A stretch of DNA of 64,000 bases from Stenotrophomonas sp046736075 (GCF_046736075.1 NZ_CP177163.1:248001-312000), one strand, 5' to 3'. Shown: positions 41,518 to 51,272, counted from the stretch's first letter. Notes: a model not told the origin generated them from the letters alone. Numbers and translations are program-made.

Positions 41518-41726
41518 CACGTTGTACCTCGGGTTGGAAAACAGCGGCAGGCCGTGCCTGCATGACATCCACCCTACGCCCCGGCTGCGTTACAGAACGT
41601 GCACGCAGGCACCCGCAACAATGCTTCCCATCGCTGCAACGCACTGCCCCCTATGCTGGCGGTCGTACGTCCACATCTCGTCTGTCCACGCTGCTTGATG
41701 GCAGCGCCCTCCCCCAAGGCATGCAC

Positions 41727-42821
41727 ATGACTTCTTCCACCGACGCCCCCCTGTTCACCGCCACCCGGCTCGGCGCGATCGAGGTGCGCAACCGCATCGC
41801 GATGGCTCCGTTGACGCGCAACCGCGCCATCGAGGGCCGCGTGCCCAATCCGCTGGCCATCGAGTACTACCAGCAGCGCGCCAGCTCGGGCCTGATCATT
41901 GCCGAGGCCACCCAGATCAGCCCGATGGGCCAGGGCTACCTGGACACACCCGGCATCTACAGCCAGGCGCAGATCGATGCCTGGCGCAGCGTGACCGCCG
42001 CCGTGCATGCGCGCGGTGGCCGGATCGTGCTGCAGCTCTGGCACGTCGGCCGCATCTCGCACACCAGCCTGCTGCCGGATGGCCAGGCGCCGGTGGCTCC
42101 CAGCGCGCTCACCGCCAAGGCCAAGACGTTTACCGCCAAGGGCTTTGAGGATGTGTCGGCACCGCGTGCTCTGGCGCTCGATGAAATTCCCGGCATCATC
42201 CAGGACTACCGCCAGGCGGCGCGCAATGCGATCACCGCCGGTTTCGATGGCGTGGAAGTGCATGCGGCCAACGGTTACCTGATCGACCAGTTCCTGCGCG
42301 ATGGCAGCAACCAGCGCACCGACGCCTACGGCGGCAGCATCGAGAACCGCACCCGCCTGCTGGAGGAAGTGGTGCGCGCGGTGGCTGCCGAGATCGGCGC
42401 CGACCGTACCGGCGTACGCCTGTCGCCGGTCACCCCGGCCAACGACGCACATGACAGCCAGCCGCAGCCGCTGTTCGAACGTGCGGTGGAACGCCTGGAC
42501 GCGATCGGTGGACTGGCTTTCATCCATGTCATCGAAGGCGCCACCGGCGGTCCGCGCGACAATATCGCCTTCGACTACGCGACGCTGCGTGCGAAGTTCC
42601 GCGGCCCGTGGATCGCCAACAACGGCTACACCAAGGACACCGCGTCGGCGGCGATCGCGTCCGGTTACGCCGACATGATCGCCTTCGGCCGTGCGTACAT
42701 CGCCAACCCGGATCTGGTCGAGCGTCTGCGCCTGGGCGTGGCCCTGTCCGACCTGGACCCGAACACGCTGTACGGCGGCGGCTCGCACGGTTACACCGAC
42801 TACCCGAGCGTGTCCGGCTGA
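41727..42821 (+). CDS. Old-yellow-enzyme ene-reductase (NemA-like)
   Basis: This 364-residue FMN flavoprotein has substrate-binding pair His179/Asn182 and Tyr184 in GVEVHAANGYLIDQFLRDG. The family signature continues with NQRTDAYGGSIENRTRLL, and LTRNRA near residue 30. It reduces activated C=C bonds of electrophiles with NADPH, in the cytoplasm. ATG at 41727 has AAGG seven bases upstream; an in-frame ATG lies six bases earlier. Facing divergently from the SDR gene, it may share a 209-nt promoter region in which I found no clear operator. Confidence 0.93.
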   Translation: MTSSTDAPLFTATRLGAIEVRNRIAMAPLTRNRAIEGRVPNPLAIEYYQQRASSGLIIAEATQISPMGQGYLDTPGIYSQAQIDAWRSVTAAVHARGGRIVLQLWHVGRISHTSLLPDGQAPVAPSALTAKAKTFTAKGFEDVSAPRALALDEIPGIIQDYRQAARNAITAGFDGVEVHAANGYLIDQFLRDGSNQRTDAYGGSIENRTRLLEEVVRAVAAEIGADRTGVRLSPVTPANDAHDSQPQPLFERAVERLDAIGGLAFIHVIEGATGGPRDNIAFDYATLRAKFRGPWIANNGYTKDTASAAIASGYADMIAFGRAYIANPDLVERLRLGVALSDLDPNTLYGGGSHGYTDYPSVSG

Positions 42822-42887
42822 TGCGCGGCGCGCGTGCGCCTGCCGGGACTGCCGCCGGCACTGGCCCCACGCGCGCGACCGGTCATT

Positions 42888-42920
42888 CGTCACGGCCAGC
42901 CGGACTGGCTGGCCGTGACG
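42888..42920. terminator. Bidirectional terminator hairpin
   Basis: A 14-bp perfect stem with a 5-nt loop lies in the 106-nt gap between convergent genes (ene-reductase and CocE-like hydrolase). No T-run follows, but stem strength and position support a shared terminator. Confidence 0.65.
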
Positions 42921-42927
42921 CGTGTGC

Positions 42928-44823
42928 TCAATACACCGGCAGCGAGATGAAGCTGGCCTGCTGCGGCGCGTGCCAGATCTGCTGGGTCGCCTTCTGGTAG
43001 TCGCCCGGCTTGGCCAGGTAGATGTTCGGCACGAAGGTCTGCGGATTGCGGTCGTACAGCGGGAACAGGCTGGACTGCACCTGCACCATCACCCGGTGGC
43101 CCGGCTGGAACACGTGGTTGGCGGTCGGCAGGCCGAACCGGTAATCGAGCACCTGGTTGGCGGCGATCGCCTGGGGCGCGCTGAAGCTCTCGCGGTAGCG
43201 GCCGCGGAAGATCGCCATCGACACCGCCAGTTCATAGCCGCCCATTTCCGGCGTGGACGGGGTCTGGTCGGGATACACGTCGATCAGCTTCACCACCCAG
43301 TCGCTGTCGCTGCCACTGGTGGCTGCCTGCAGGTTCACCTGCGGCGCGCCGCCAATGCGCAGGGGTTCGGTCAACGGCTCGCTGATGAAGGTCAGCACGT
43401 CGGGACGGCCATCAACGAACCGCTGATCCTTGACCAGCCAGCTGGTCCACATGTCGCGGTCGGCAAAACGCACCGGGCGCGGCACGAAGGGCACCGGTTT
43501 GGCGGGGTCGGACACGTAGGCTTCGTACGTCGCCTCGCCCGGCTGCGGCGCCTCGAAGGACAGCTTGCCGCCTGCACGCAGGTACAGCGGTTTGCTCTGC
43601 GCGGCGGTGCGCGGCCACTGCTGCAGGCGGTCCCAGTGGTTTTCGCCGGTGTTGTAGATCAGCACCGGTGGCGTATCGGCCTTGGCCGCACCATCCACCA
43701 GGTACTGGTCGAAGAACGGTTTGAGCACGTCGCGGCGGAACTGCAGCGCGGTGTCACCGTCGAACTTCAGCGCACCCAGCGACGCGCCGTCGTAGTTCAC
43801 CTGGCTGTGCCGCCACGGCCCCATCACCAGGTAGTTGAGCGTGTTGCCGGTGTCGCGCGGCTCCATCGCCGCATAGCTGTGCACCGCGCCCCACATGTCT
43901 TCCTGGTCCCACAAGCCCTGCAGCCACATGGTGGGGACCTTCAACGGCGTCTTCGCCATGCGCGCGTCCAGCGCCTGCTCCTGCCAGAACGCATCGTAGG
44001 CCGGGTGCTCGATCAGCTTGTGCCACCACGGCAGCTGATCCAGCCCGTTGGCCGTGGCGTAGTCGCCGGCCGAGCCGGCACGCAGGAACGTGGTGTAGTC
44101 GTCGTAGCCGACGCTGGGAATCGCCGGCCCCTTGCCACGCTTGGCCAGCTGGCCGGTGAAGTAGCCGAAATTGACCTGGCGGAAGGCGCCGTAGTTGAGC
44201 CAGTCGTCGCCCATCCAGCCGTCGATCATCGGGCTTTGCGGCGCGGCCACCTTCAGCGCCGGATGCGGGTCGGTCAAGGCCATCACCACGGTGAACCCTT
44301 CATAGGACGAGCCCAGCATGCCGACCTTGCCGTTGCTTTCCGGGACGTGCTTGACCAGCCAGTCGATGGTGTCCCACGCGTCGGTGGCATGGTCCACCCG
44401 GGTCGGGTTGAGCGGCCCACGCAGCGGCCGCGTCATCACGTAATCGCCCTCGGAACCGTACTTGCCGCGGATGTCCTGGAACACCCGGATATAGCCGCCA
44501 TCGACGAACACCTCGTCGCCCTGCGGCAGGATGTCGCGCATGTGCGGGGAGTCGATCCGCTTGGCACGGTTGGCGGCGTCATACGGCGTGCGCGTCAGCA
44601 GGATGGGCGCGTTGTGTGCGCCCTTGGGCACCACGATCACGGTGTACAGCTTCGTGCCGTCACGCATTGGCACCATCACCACGCGCTTGTCGTAGTCATC
44701 GTGGGCCGTCGGCGTCACGAACCCCTTGGCCGGGATATCCGGGGTCATCGGCGAGGTCTGCGCCGACACACTGGCCGCAACCAGAACACTCAACAGCACG
44801 ACAGGCACGACACGGACACGCAT
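42928..44823 (-). CDS. CocE/NonD hydrolase, alpha-amino-acid ester hydrolase-like
   Basis: This 631-residue exported serine hydrolase has a signal peptide (about 1-21, ending VSA-QTS). The alpha/beta-hydrolase core has Ser173 in G-S-S-Y-E-G (171-176), the GxSYxG motif of alpha-amino-acid ester hydrolases. DIRGKYGSEGDY precedes it. A candidate catalytic Asp lies in WDQEDMWG and a His in GPWRHSQVN. A C-terminal jelly-roll X-Pro dipeptidyl-peptidase-type domain ends QQASFISLPVY. Cleaves esters or amides of small alpha-amino acids, or acts as an acyl-peptidase. Confidence 0.9.
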   Translation of the reverse strand: MRVRVVPVVLLSVLVAASVSAQTSPMTPDIPAKGFVTPTAHDDYDKRVVMVPMRDGTKLYTVIVVPKGAHNAPILLTRTPYDAANRAKRIDSPHMRDILPQGDEVFVDGGYIRVFQDIRGKYGSEGDYVMTRPLRGPLNPTRVDHATDAWDTIDWLVKHVPESNGKVGMLGSSYEGFTVVMALTDPHPALKVAAPQSPMIDGWMGDDWLNYGAFRQVNFGYFTGQLAKRGKGPAIPSVGYDDYTTFLRAGSAGDYATANGLDQLPWWHKLIEHPAYDAFWQEQALDARMAKTPLKVPTMWLQGLWDQEDMWGAVHSYAAMEPRDTGNTLNYLVMGPWRHSQVNYDGASLGALKFDGDTALQFRRDVLKPFFDQYLVDGAAKADTPPVLIYNTGENHWDRLQQWPRTAAQSKPLYLRAGGKLSFEAPQPGEATYEAYVSDPAKPVPFVPRPVRFADRDMWTSWLVKDQRFVDGRPDVLTFISEPLTEPLRIGGAPQVNLQAATSGSDSDWVVKLIDVYPDQTPSTPEMGGYELAVSMAIFRGRYRESFSAPQAIAANQVLDYRFGLPTANHVFQPGHRVMVQVQSSLFPLYDRNPQTFVPNIYLAKPGDYQKATQQIWHAPQQASFISLPVY

Positions 44824-44925
44824 GGGCTCTCTCCCGGCAGGTTGGCGACGAACCTTCGCAGCCTAGCGCCGCTCTGCCCGCCCGGGTAGGTGCCGAAGGG
44901 CGTCCGGCATGGCCACGGGCCGCAT

Positions 44926-45333
44926 TCAGCCACCAACCGACGTTTCGTGCAAAGCCTGCCAGCGCAGCGCGCCGCCGGTATCGGCACGCAACACGGCCAG
45001 TGCTTCGCGCCGCGTACTGCCCTGCGCGTCGGCCTGGTCTTCCCGATAGCGCACCGCGCAGGCGTTGCCCGGCAGCGGCAGGAAGGCAAGATCGTCCACG
45101 GCGATGCGCAGACCGACGCGGCCGCCGTGCGCGGCGGCAAAGAAGCGGGCCAGCGTCGGCTTGTCCAGGCGCACACCGCCGATGCCGACCATGCTGAAGT
45201 CATCGGTGAAGCGTGCCAGCAGGGCCTCCAGCGCGTCGGCCGGCAGGCGGGCGTTGAACCAGTCCTCGATCAGCACGTGCAGCGCGCGCACCTCGTCGAA
45301 CGCGGCCAGGGAGGAAGGGGGGATGTCATTCAT
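44926..45333 (-). CDS. NTF2/SnoaL-like small protein
   Basis: This 135-residue protein has an NTF2-like pattern (VLIEDWFNARLPADALEALL, FTDDFSMVGIGG, RVGLRIAVDDLAFL, ACAVRYREDQ). It starts 8 nt inside the end of the MFS gene, so it is translationally coupled. Enzyme or binding partner unknown; often a detoxification accessory to such pumps. Confidence 0.7.
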   Translation of the reverse strand: MNDIPPSSLAAFDEVRALHVLIEDWFNARLPADALEALLARFTDDFSMVGIGGVRLDKPTLARFFAAAHGGRVGLRIAVDDLAFLPLPGNACAVRYREDQADAQGSTRREALAVLRADTGGALRWQALHETSVGG

Positions 45334-46687
45334 GGGATGTCACTCGTGGAGAAAGAGAGGCGGCCGGCAGCCGCCACAGGGGCAGCAGCGGCAGCAGGGT
45401 CATGCCGCTGGCCAGCAGCAGGGTGACGGGGAAGGCGCGCCCGGGCAGCACCGCAGACAGCGCGCCGAGCACGCAGGCCAGCAGCGCCGCGCCCAGGCAG
45501 AAACTGAGTTGGCGGTTGAGATTCCACAAGGCACTGGCCGGCAGCAGCGCGTCGCCGTGCAGGGACTGGAAGGCCAGCGTCTGCGCACTGCTGCTGCACA
45601 GGCTGCCGCCAAGCCCCATCAAGGCGAACGCGAGCACGGGCAGCATCGGCTGCCGCGCCTGCACGGCCAGCAGCAGCACGATTCCCACGGCCTGCAGAAG
45701 CATGCCCGCGCTGAGCAGCGCGCGTGCGCCCCACCGCGCCAGCCCGTACCGGGTGATGGCGATGGCGCATGCCGAGGCCATCGCCCACGGCAGCATGAAG
45801 CCGCCGATGGCCACGGCACTGTAGCCCTGGCGACTCAGCAGCAGCGTGGTGACCAGTTGGGTGCCGATGAACGTGCCTGGGACCAGCAGGTACACCAGCA
45901 TGGCCAGCCGCAGCGGCACGTGGCGCAGCAGCGACCACTGCAGCACCGGATGCCGGCTGCGGGCGGTGGTGCGGGCATGGCAGGCCAGCACCACGGCGGC
46001 GGCCGCCAGCACGCCGACCCCCAGCCCGCGCTGGCGCGACTCGGCCAGCAGGCTCAGCGCCACCAGCAGCAGGCTCACCCCGAGCGAGCCCAGCAGCAGC
46101 CCACGCCAGTCCAGCGGCGGTGCCGGCGCAGGCGATGGGCGTACCAGCCAGGCGCCGGCCAGGACCAGGGTGAGCAGCGCCAACGGCACGCTGACCAGCA
46201 GCACCGCGCGCCACGATCCCCACCCCACCAGCCAACCGCCCAAGGTCGGCGACAGCGCCGGCACCAGCAGGGCCACCGCCATGATCCGCGCGGTCAGGCG
46301 ACCGCGTTCCGCCGCCGGGCAGTGCCGGTACGCCATCGCCTGCCCGACCGGGATCAACAGCCCGCCCCCCAGCCCCTGCAGCAGCCGCCAGCCGATCAGC
46401 GCTTCAATGGTGGGAGCCGTGCCTGCCAGGGTCGCCCCGAGCGCGAACACGCCCAGCGACAGGCACAGCACGCGACGCTCACCCAACCGCGCCGCCAGCC
46501 AGCTGCCCAGCGGAATCACCACTGCCAGCCCCAGCATGTACGCATTGCCGATCCATGCCAGCTGGGTCACCGAGGCGTGCAGGTCCACCGCCAGCGCCGG
46601 ATAGGCGACGGTGCCGATGAACATGTTGACCAGGTCCAATGAGAAACCCAGCAGATACAGCAGTTCCACCCTGGCCCGATACGCCAT
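45326..46687 (-). CDS. MFS drug-efflux transporter (DHA2/EmrB-QacA type)
   Basis: This 453-residue inner-membrane protein has about 13-14 hydrophobic segments. Motif A is recognisable as LGSWLAARLGERRVL, and motif C as VPALSPTLGGWLVGWGSWR. The start MAYRARVEL at 46687 has GGGAGT upstream. It faces the LysR gene, whose product probably controls it through the palindrome at 46761. Confidence 0.88.
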   Translation of the reverse strand: MAYRARVELLYLLGFSLDLVNMFIGTVAYPALAVDLHASVTQLAWIGNAYMLGLAVVIPLGSWLAARLGERRVLCLSLGVFALGATLAGTAPTIEALIGWRLLQGLGGGLLIPVGQAMAYRHCPAAERGRLTARIMAVALLVPALSPTLGGWLVGWGSWRAVLLVSVPLALLTLVLAGAWLVRPSPAPAPPLDWRGLLLGSLGVSLLLVALSLLAESRQRGLGVGVLAAAAVVLACHARTTARSRHPVLQWSLLRHVPLRLAMLVYLLVPGTFIGTQLVTTLLLSRQGYSAVAIGGFMLPWAMASACAIAITRYGLARWGARALLSAGMLLQAVGIVLLLAVQARQPMLPVLAFALMGLGGSLCSSSAQTLAFQSLHGDALLPASALWNLNRQLSFCLGAALLACVLGALSAVLPGRAFPVTLLLASGMTLLPLLPLWRLPAASLSPRVTSHE

Positions 46688-46760
46688 CACGCACTCCCGG
46701 AAACGAGGCGGCAGCATGCGCGTTCAACGGCGCTGGATAAACCGAACATCCGATGCAAGA

Positions 46761-46781
46761 CTGTCAAACCATTTTTGACAG
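46761..46781. promoter_or_regulatory. Perfect LysR-type operator palindrome
   Basis: CTGTCAAA-N5-TTTGACAG is a perfect 8-5-8 inverted repeat in the 106-bp divergent region, 12 bp before the LysR gene start. It fits the T-N11-A LysR box geometry. Overlap with the regulator's own start region suggests autorepression plus control of the MFS pump. Confidence 0.72.
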
Positions 46782-46793
46782 AGGCCACGCGCA

Positions 46794-47690
46794 ATGGTCA
46801 GCCTGGATCGCTTCGATACCTTCAAGGCCGTGGTCGATGCAGGCAGCCTGACCGCAGCGGCGCAACGGCTGGGCCAGAGCAAGGCGGTGGTGAGCTTCAA
46901 CCTGAAACGGCTGGAGCAGGAACTGGGCGTGACCCTGCTGGTACGCAACACGCGCAGCCTGGCGCTGACCGAAGCGGGCGAGCGCTTCCATCAGCATTGC
47001 ATCGCCATGCTCGCTGCCGCCGAACTGGCCATCGAGGAAGCCCGCAGCGAACAGCAGCAGCTGCGTGGCACGCTGCGCCTGACCACCACGCCCGAATACG
47101 CGATCGCCAAGGTGGTGCCGCTGCTGGAGCGCTTCCGTGCCCTGCACCCACAGCTGCGCCTGCACCTGTCGACCTCGCCGGCGCATGCCGACCTGATTCC
47201 GGAACGGTTCGACCTGGCGATCCGGCTGGGGCGCATGGCCGATTCCCGGCTGCGCGCCACCCTGCTCGACGAGCATGCGTTGTGTGCGGTGGCCGCGCCG
47301 TCGGTGCTGTCATCGCTGCCGGACGAGGCCGCGCGCGACGATCCGGACTGGGTGCGGACGCTGCCGCGGCTGGGCTATCCGCGCCTGGCGGACCTGCCGC
47401 TGATCGCCCCCGATGGCAGCGACCAGATCTTTGCCTGCAACCCCGTCGATGCGGTGGTAACGGTGGACAACGCGTCCACGCTGCGCGCCTTCGCGCTGGC
47501 CGGGGCCGGGGCGACGGTGCTGCCAAGGTGGTTGATCGACGACGATCTTGCGTGCGGGCGGCTGCTGCCGATCCTGCGCAGGCACCGCTTCCCGCGCCAG
47601 GGCGTCTATGCGGTGTTCCCGGACACTGCCCAGCCCTCGCGGCGGGTGCAGCTGCTGCTGGCGCACCTGCGCCAGCACCTGCCGGAGTGA
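46794..47690 (+). CDS. LysR-family regulator
   Basis: This 298-residue protein has an N-terminal helix-turn-helix (LDRFDTFKAVVDAGSLTAAA; QRLGQSKAVVSFNLKRLEQE) and a periplasmic-binding-protein-like effector domain (LRGTLRLTTTPEYAIAKVVP; GAGATVLPRWLIDDDLACGR). Effector unknown. Divergent from the DHA2 efflux gene. Confidence 0.93.
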   Translation: MVSLDRFDTFKAVVDAGSLTAAAQRLGQSKAVVSFNLKRLEQELGVTLLVRNTRSLALTEAGERFHQHCIAMLAAAELAIEEARSEQQQLRGTLRLTTTPEYAIAKVVPLLERFRALHPQLRLHLSTSPAHADLIPERFDLAIRLGRMADSRLRATLLDEHALCAVAAPSVLSSLPDEAARDDPDWVRTLPRLGYPRLADLPLIAPDGSDQIFACNPVDAVVTVDNASTLRAFALAGAGATVLPRWLIDDDLACGRLLPILRRHRFPRQGVYAVFPDTAQPSRRVQLLLAHLRQHLPE

Positions 47691-47691
47691 G

Positions 47692-47722
47692 CGGCAGGCA
47701 CGACGTTGCGTCGTGCCTGCCG
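47692..47722. terminator. Bidirectional terminator hairpin
   Basis: A 14-bp perfect stem with loop TTG fills the gap between the convergent LysR and GH3 genes. It is the strongest hairpin seen in the window. Confidence 0.75.
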
Positions 47723-47729
47723 GTGTTCC

Positions 47730-50558
47730 TCAACGTACGACGGTTGCGTCCAGCGCCACGTCCACGTGCTGCACCGGATCGGTGGCCGAACGTGCCACCT
47801 GCACCTGGTAGCGCCCGGCGGCGATCTTCCACTGCTTGTCGGTGGTATCGAAGCTGGCCAGGGTCTTCGGCTCGGCCTCGATACGGATGCGGCGGCTCTC
47901 ACCCGGCTGCAGCATCACCTTCTGGAAGCCGATCAGGCGGATCGGCGTGACGCTGCCTTCGGGCAGGGTGAGATACAGCTGCGCCACGTCCGCGCCGGCC
48001 ACCTTGCCGGTGTTGCGGACATCCACGGTAGCCACCAGACGCTGGCCTTCCACGGTCACGGCCAGGTTGTCGTAGCCGAACTGCGTGTAGGACAGGCCGT
48101 GGCCGAACGCGAACTGCGGCACCAGGCCCTTGGCGGCGAACCACTTGTAGCCGACGTTGGCACCTTCGATGTCGTAGTCGATGGTGTCGTCGGGCTTCTG
48201 CTTGGGCGTGAAGCCGAGGCCGTTCACGTGCGGACGCGGCAACTGGCTGGCATCCACCGGCCAGGTCACCGGCAGGCGGCCGGACGGATTGACCTTGCCG
48301 GTCAGCAGTGCGGCGATGCCTTCACCGCCACGGATGCCCGGGTACCAGGCCTGCAGAACCGACGGCACCTGCTGCAGCCACGGCAGCTCGACCGGGCCAT
48401 TGGTTTCCAGCACTACCACGGTCTTCGGGTTGGCCTTGGCCACGCCGGCAATCAGCGCGTCCTGGTTGTCCGGCAGCTGCATGTGCGGCAGATCGACCGA
48501 CTCGGCCGACCACTGCGTGGCGAACACGATGGCGACGTCGGCAGCGGCGGCAGCGCGCGCGGCAGCAGCCACGTCACGCCCGTCGACATAGCTGATCTGC
48601 GCATCCGGACGCTCTGCACGCAGCGCCTCCAGCGGCGAGGACGGGTGGAAGATCACCGGGCCCGGCCAGGTGGTCGGCAGCACGCCCGGCACCGCGTTGG
48701 TGCCACGCGCGGTCCAGCCGACCATCGACGAACCGCCGCCCCCGATCACGCCCTTGTCGGCATGGCCACCGATGATCACGATGCGCTGCACGTCTTTGCC
48801 CAGCGGCAGCAGGTCGCCGGCGTTGCGCAGCAGCACGCTGCCCTCTTCCACGGTGCGCTGCGCGGCCAGGAAGCCGGCCTCGTCGTCGATCGGCTGGTGC
48901 TGCGGCGGCAGGTCGAAATTGCCGTGCGCGAACATGGTGCGCAGGATGCGGGCGACCATGTCGTCCAGGCGCGCCTGCGGCACGACGCCACCGGCCACGG
49001 CCAGGCGCAGCGGTTCATCGAAATACACGGCCTTGTCGAACACTTCGCCGGCCGACTGCTGGTCCAGGCCGGCCAGCGCCGCCTTGGAACCGCTGTGCAC
49101 GCCGCCCCAGTCGGACATCACGAAACCGGGGAACTTCCATTCCTGCTTGAGCACCTGGTTCATCAGGTAGTCGTGTTCGCAGCCGTAAGTGCCGTTGATG
49201 CGGTTGTACGAGCACATCACCGAACCGGGCTTGCCCGCGTCCAGTGCGATTTCGAAGGCCAGCAGGTCCGACTCGCGCATCGCCTGCTCGCCGATCTCGG
49301 CGCTGTGGAAATTGCGCGAGGTTTCCATGTCGTTGAGCGCGAAGTGCTTCATCGTGGAGATGACATGCTGGCTCTGCACGCCACGGATCGACTCGCCCAC
49401 CAGGCGGCCGGCCAGCAGCGGATCTTCGCCGGCGTACTCGAAGTTGCGGCCATTGCGCGGATCGCGCTGCAGGTTGACGCTGCCGGCCAGCAGGATGTTG
49501 AAGCGCTGCTGCCAGGCCTCGCGGCCCATCGTGGCACCACCGGCGAAGGCGATCTGCGGGTTCCAGCTCGAGGCGGTGGACGGACCGGACGGCATGGCGG
49601 TGGCATGGTCGCCCTTGCGCAGGCCGCCGGGGTTGGTCACGCCGACGCCGGCATCGGCCGACTGCTGCGCCGGGATGCCCAGGCGCGGAACGCCCGGCAC
49701 GAAGCCGGCCGAGCCGACCGCGCCTTCCGGCAGCGGGCCACCATCCTTGCCCAGCCCGAAGTAGCTGTGCAGCATCTGGAACTTCTCGTCGACGGTCATC
49801 TGCGCAACCAGCAGCGCCGCGCGCGCGTCGGCGCTCAGGCCAGTGTCCATCCACGGCTGCGCGCCGCCGACCGGAGCGGCATAGCCCAGGGTCAGCAGCG
49901 TGCCGGCAACGCCCTGCTTGCCGGTATCGGTACGCAGCTTCACCGACGTGCTGGTGGCCGATTCGAAGCCCTGGCTGAAGTAGGAGCCGGTGGCGGCCGA
50001 GTCGAAGCCGGCGGCCGTGGCGCCTTCCGCATCGACAGCGCCCAGCAGCACGGCCGGCGCGCCCAGGCGCGTGGCATCCACCAGACCCTTGACCGGGGCT
50101 GCGTCGTTCGCTGCCGCCCCGCTGCGGGTGTAGAGCGCGACCACGTGCGCGCCATCGTTCAGGCGCAGATAGTTGAGGCCACCGGACGCGCTGTCCAGTT
50201 CGGCTTCCACCGGCAGGCGCGAGATCACGATGCTGCCACGACGTTCGGCAGCGTCGGCCGTGGACGTCACGAAGCGGTACGAGTAACCCAACCGGTCAGC
50301 CAGTACCTGCAGCGGGTCGGCGGCCGGTGCGGCATCGGCGGGGCGCACCACGTTGCCGATGGTCAGCGCGTCCACCTGCAGAGCCTGCAGCTGGTCGGCG
50401 AGCACCGTGGCATCGATGCGCTCGGGCGTCTGTTCCAGGCTCAGCACGGTGAAGGCATCGCGCGTGGCGACGGCCTTGGGCGACGCGGCCAGGGCCGGGA
50501 CGGACAGCGAGAGTGCGATGGCGGCCGTCAGGGCCAGGGGCTTTGAAATCGTTTTCAT
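47730..50558 (-). CDS. Exported GH3 beta-glucosidase with EEP-like N-terminal domain
   Basis: This 942-residue protein has a signal peptide (MKTISKPLALTAAIALSLSV, cut about 24). Residues ~33-228 look like a degenerate endonuclease/exonuclease/phosphatase fold (FTVLSLEQ, LQALQVDALTIGNV, LADRLGYSYRF, RGSIVISRLPVEAEL) lacking clear catalytic residues. From ~240 it is a GH3 enzyme: KHFALND (404-410), nucleophile Asp483 in FVMSDWGGVHSG, the C-terminal sandwich domain and a fibronectin-III-like end. It hydrolyses beta-glucosides (substrate not assignable) in the periplasm or outside. Start at MKTISK; upstream AAAGGTG is 12 nt away. Confidence 0.9.
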   Translation of the reverse strand: MKTISKPLALTAAIALSLSVPALAASPKAVATRDAFTVLSLEQTPERIDATVLADQLQALQVDALTIGNVVRPADAAPAADPLQVLADRLGYSYRFVTSTADAAERRGSIVISRLPVEAELDSASGGLNYLRLNDGAHVVALYTRSGAAANDAAPVKGLVDATRLGAPAVLLGAVDAEGATAAGFDSAATGSYFSQGFESATSTSVKLRTDTGKQGVAGTLLTLGYAAPVGGAQPWMDTGLSADARAALLVAQMTVDEKFQMLHSYFGLGKDGGPLPEGAVGSAGFVPGVPRLGIPAQQSADAGVGVTNPGGLRKGDHATAMPSGPSTASSWNPQIAFAGGATMGREAWQQRFNILLAGSVNLQRDPRNGRNFEYAGEDPLLAGRLVGESIRGVQSQHVISTMKHFALNDMETSRNFHSAEIGEQAMRESDLLAFEIALDAGKPGSVMCSYNRINGTYGCEHDYLMNQVLKQEWKFPGFVMSDWGGVHSGSKAALAGLDQQSAGEVFDKAVYFDEPLRLAVAGGVVPQARLDDMVARILRTMFAHGNFDLPPQHQPIDDEAGFLAAQRTVEEGSVLLRNAGDLLPLGKDVQRIVIIGGHADKGVIGGGGSSMVGWTARGTNAVPGVLPTTWPGPVIFHPSSPLEALRAERPDAQISYVDGRDVAAAARAAAAADVAIVFATQWSAESVDLPHMQLPDNQDALIAGVAKANPKTVVVLETNGPVELPWLQQVPSVLQAWYPGIRGGEGIAALLTGKVNPSGRLPVTWPVDASQLPRPHVNGLGFTPKQKPDDTIDYDIEGANVGYKWFAAKGLVPQFAFGHGLSYTQFGYDNLAVTVEGQRLVATVDVRNTGKVAGADVAQLYLTLPEGSVTPIRLIGFQKVMLQPGESRRIRIEAEPKTLASFDTTDKQWKIAAGRYQVQVARSATDPVQHVDVALDATVVR

Positions 50559-50816
50559 GAGCGGGCGAAACACCTTTGCTTGCGCAATAAATCCAGGGAG
50601 TCTTGCCGCAGAAGGGTGCAGCGCCATACCGGCGGGCCGCGAGCCGCAAGGGCCCGGACCAGGGTGATCCAGGTCAGTGACGGCTACGCCCGGGCCCCTC
50701 CGCCCGACGTGACAGCCGCACTGCCGGGAACGGCGGCGAACCGACGCTCCCATGCGAAGAGTGGGCGAGCGCGTTCATCGCTGTCAACACCGCGTTCACA
50801 TCCGGGGACGATCGCG

Positions 50817-51254
50817 TCAGGCCGCGGGCCTGATCACCTCGGTCTGCGCACTGCCGACCACCCGTCCCTGCAGGTCACGCGGAAGCAGCGGCGCCAACGG
50901 TTCGCCGCCTTCACGGGTGTGCAGGACGGAGCGGGCTTCGCCGTCGGCGAACAGGAATTCTTCGCCCCATTGGCGCAGTGCCACCACCAGCGGAAACAGG
51001 GCCTGGCCCTGCGCGGTGAGCGCGTAGTGGAGGTAGCGGCCCCCCTCGGCCGACGGCTGCTGGACCAGGATGCCGGCATCGGTGAGGGCCTGCAGGCGCT
51101 GGCTCAGCATGCTGCGCGACATCCCCAGGCTGCGCTGGAAATCGCTGAAGCGCTGCACGCCGTCGAAGGCGTCGCGCACGATCAGCAGCGACCAGCGGTC
51201 GCCCACCACATCCAGCGCCCGGGCCACCGGGCAGGTCAGATTGGGATCGTGCAT
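50817..51254 (-). CDS. HxlR-family transcriptional regulator
   Basis: This 145-residue winged-helix protein has the family signature CPVARALDVVGDRWSLLIVR, followed by RFSDFQRSLGMSRSMLSQRL, including the N-terminal Cys often involved in redox or electrophile sensing. GGAG precedes the ATG at 51254. It faces the MFS gene across 77 bp carrying two 19-bp operator-like repeats. Confidence 0.92.
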   Translation of the reverse strand: MHDPNLTCPVARALDVVGDRWSLLIVRDAFDGVQRFSDFQRSLGMSRSMLSQRLQALTDAGILVQQPSAEGGRYLHYALTAQGQALFPLVVALRQWGEEFLFADGEARSVLHTREGGEPLAPLLPRDLQGRVVGSAQTEVIRPAA

Positions 51255-51272
51255 GGGGGCGCTCCAGTCAGA

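Noticed and set aside
41518..41726. Operator in the SDR/ene-reductase divergent region
   Set aside because: Only a weak 5-bp inverted repeat (GCAGG/CCTGC) was seen, too short to call.
50559..50816. A gene in the gap before the GH3 gene
   Set aside because: Only short frames without start signals are present; it is best read as the promoter/leader region of the glucosidase gene, with no clear element found.
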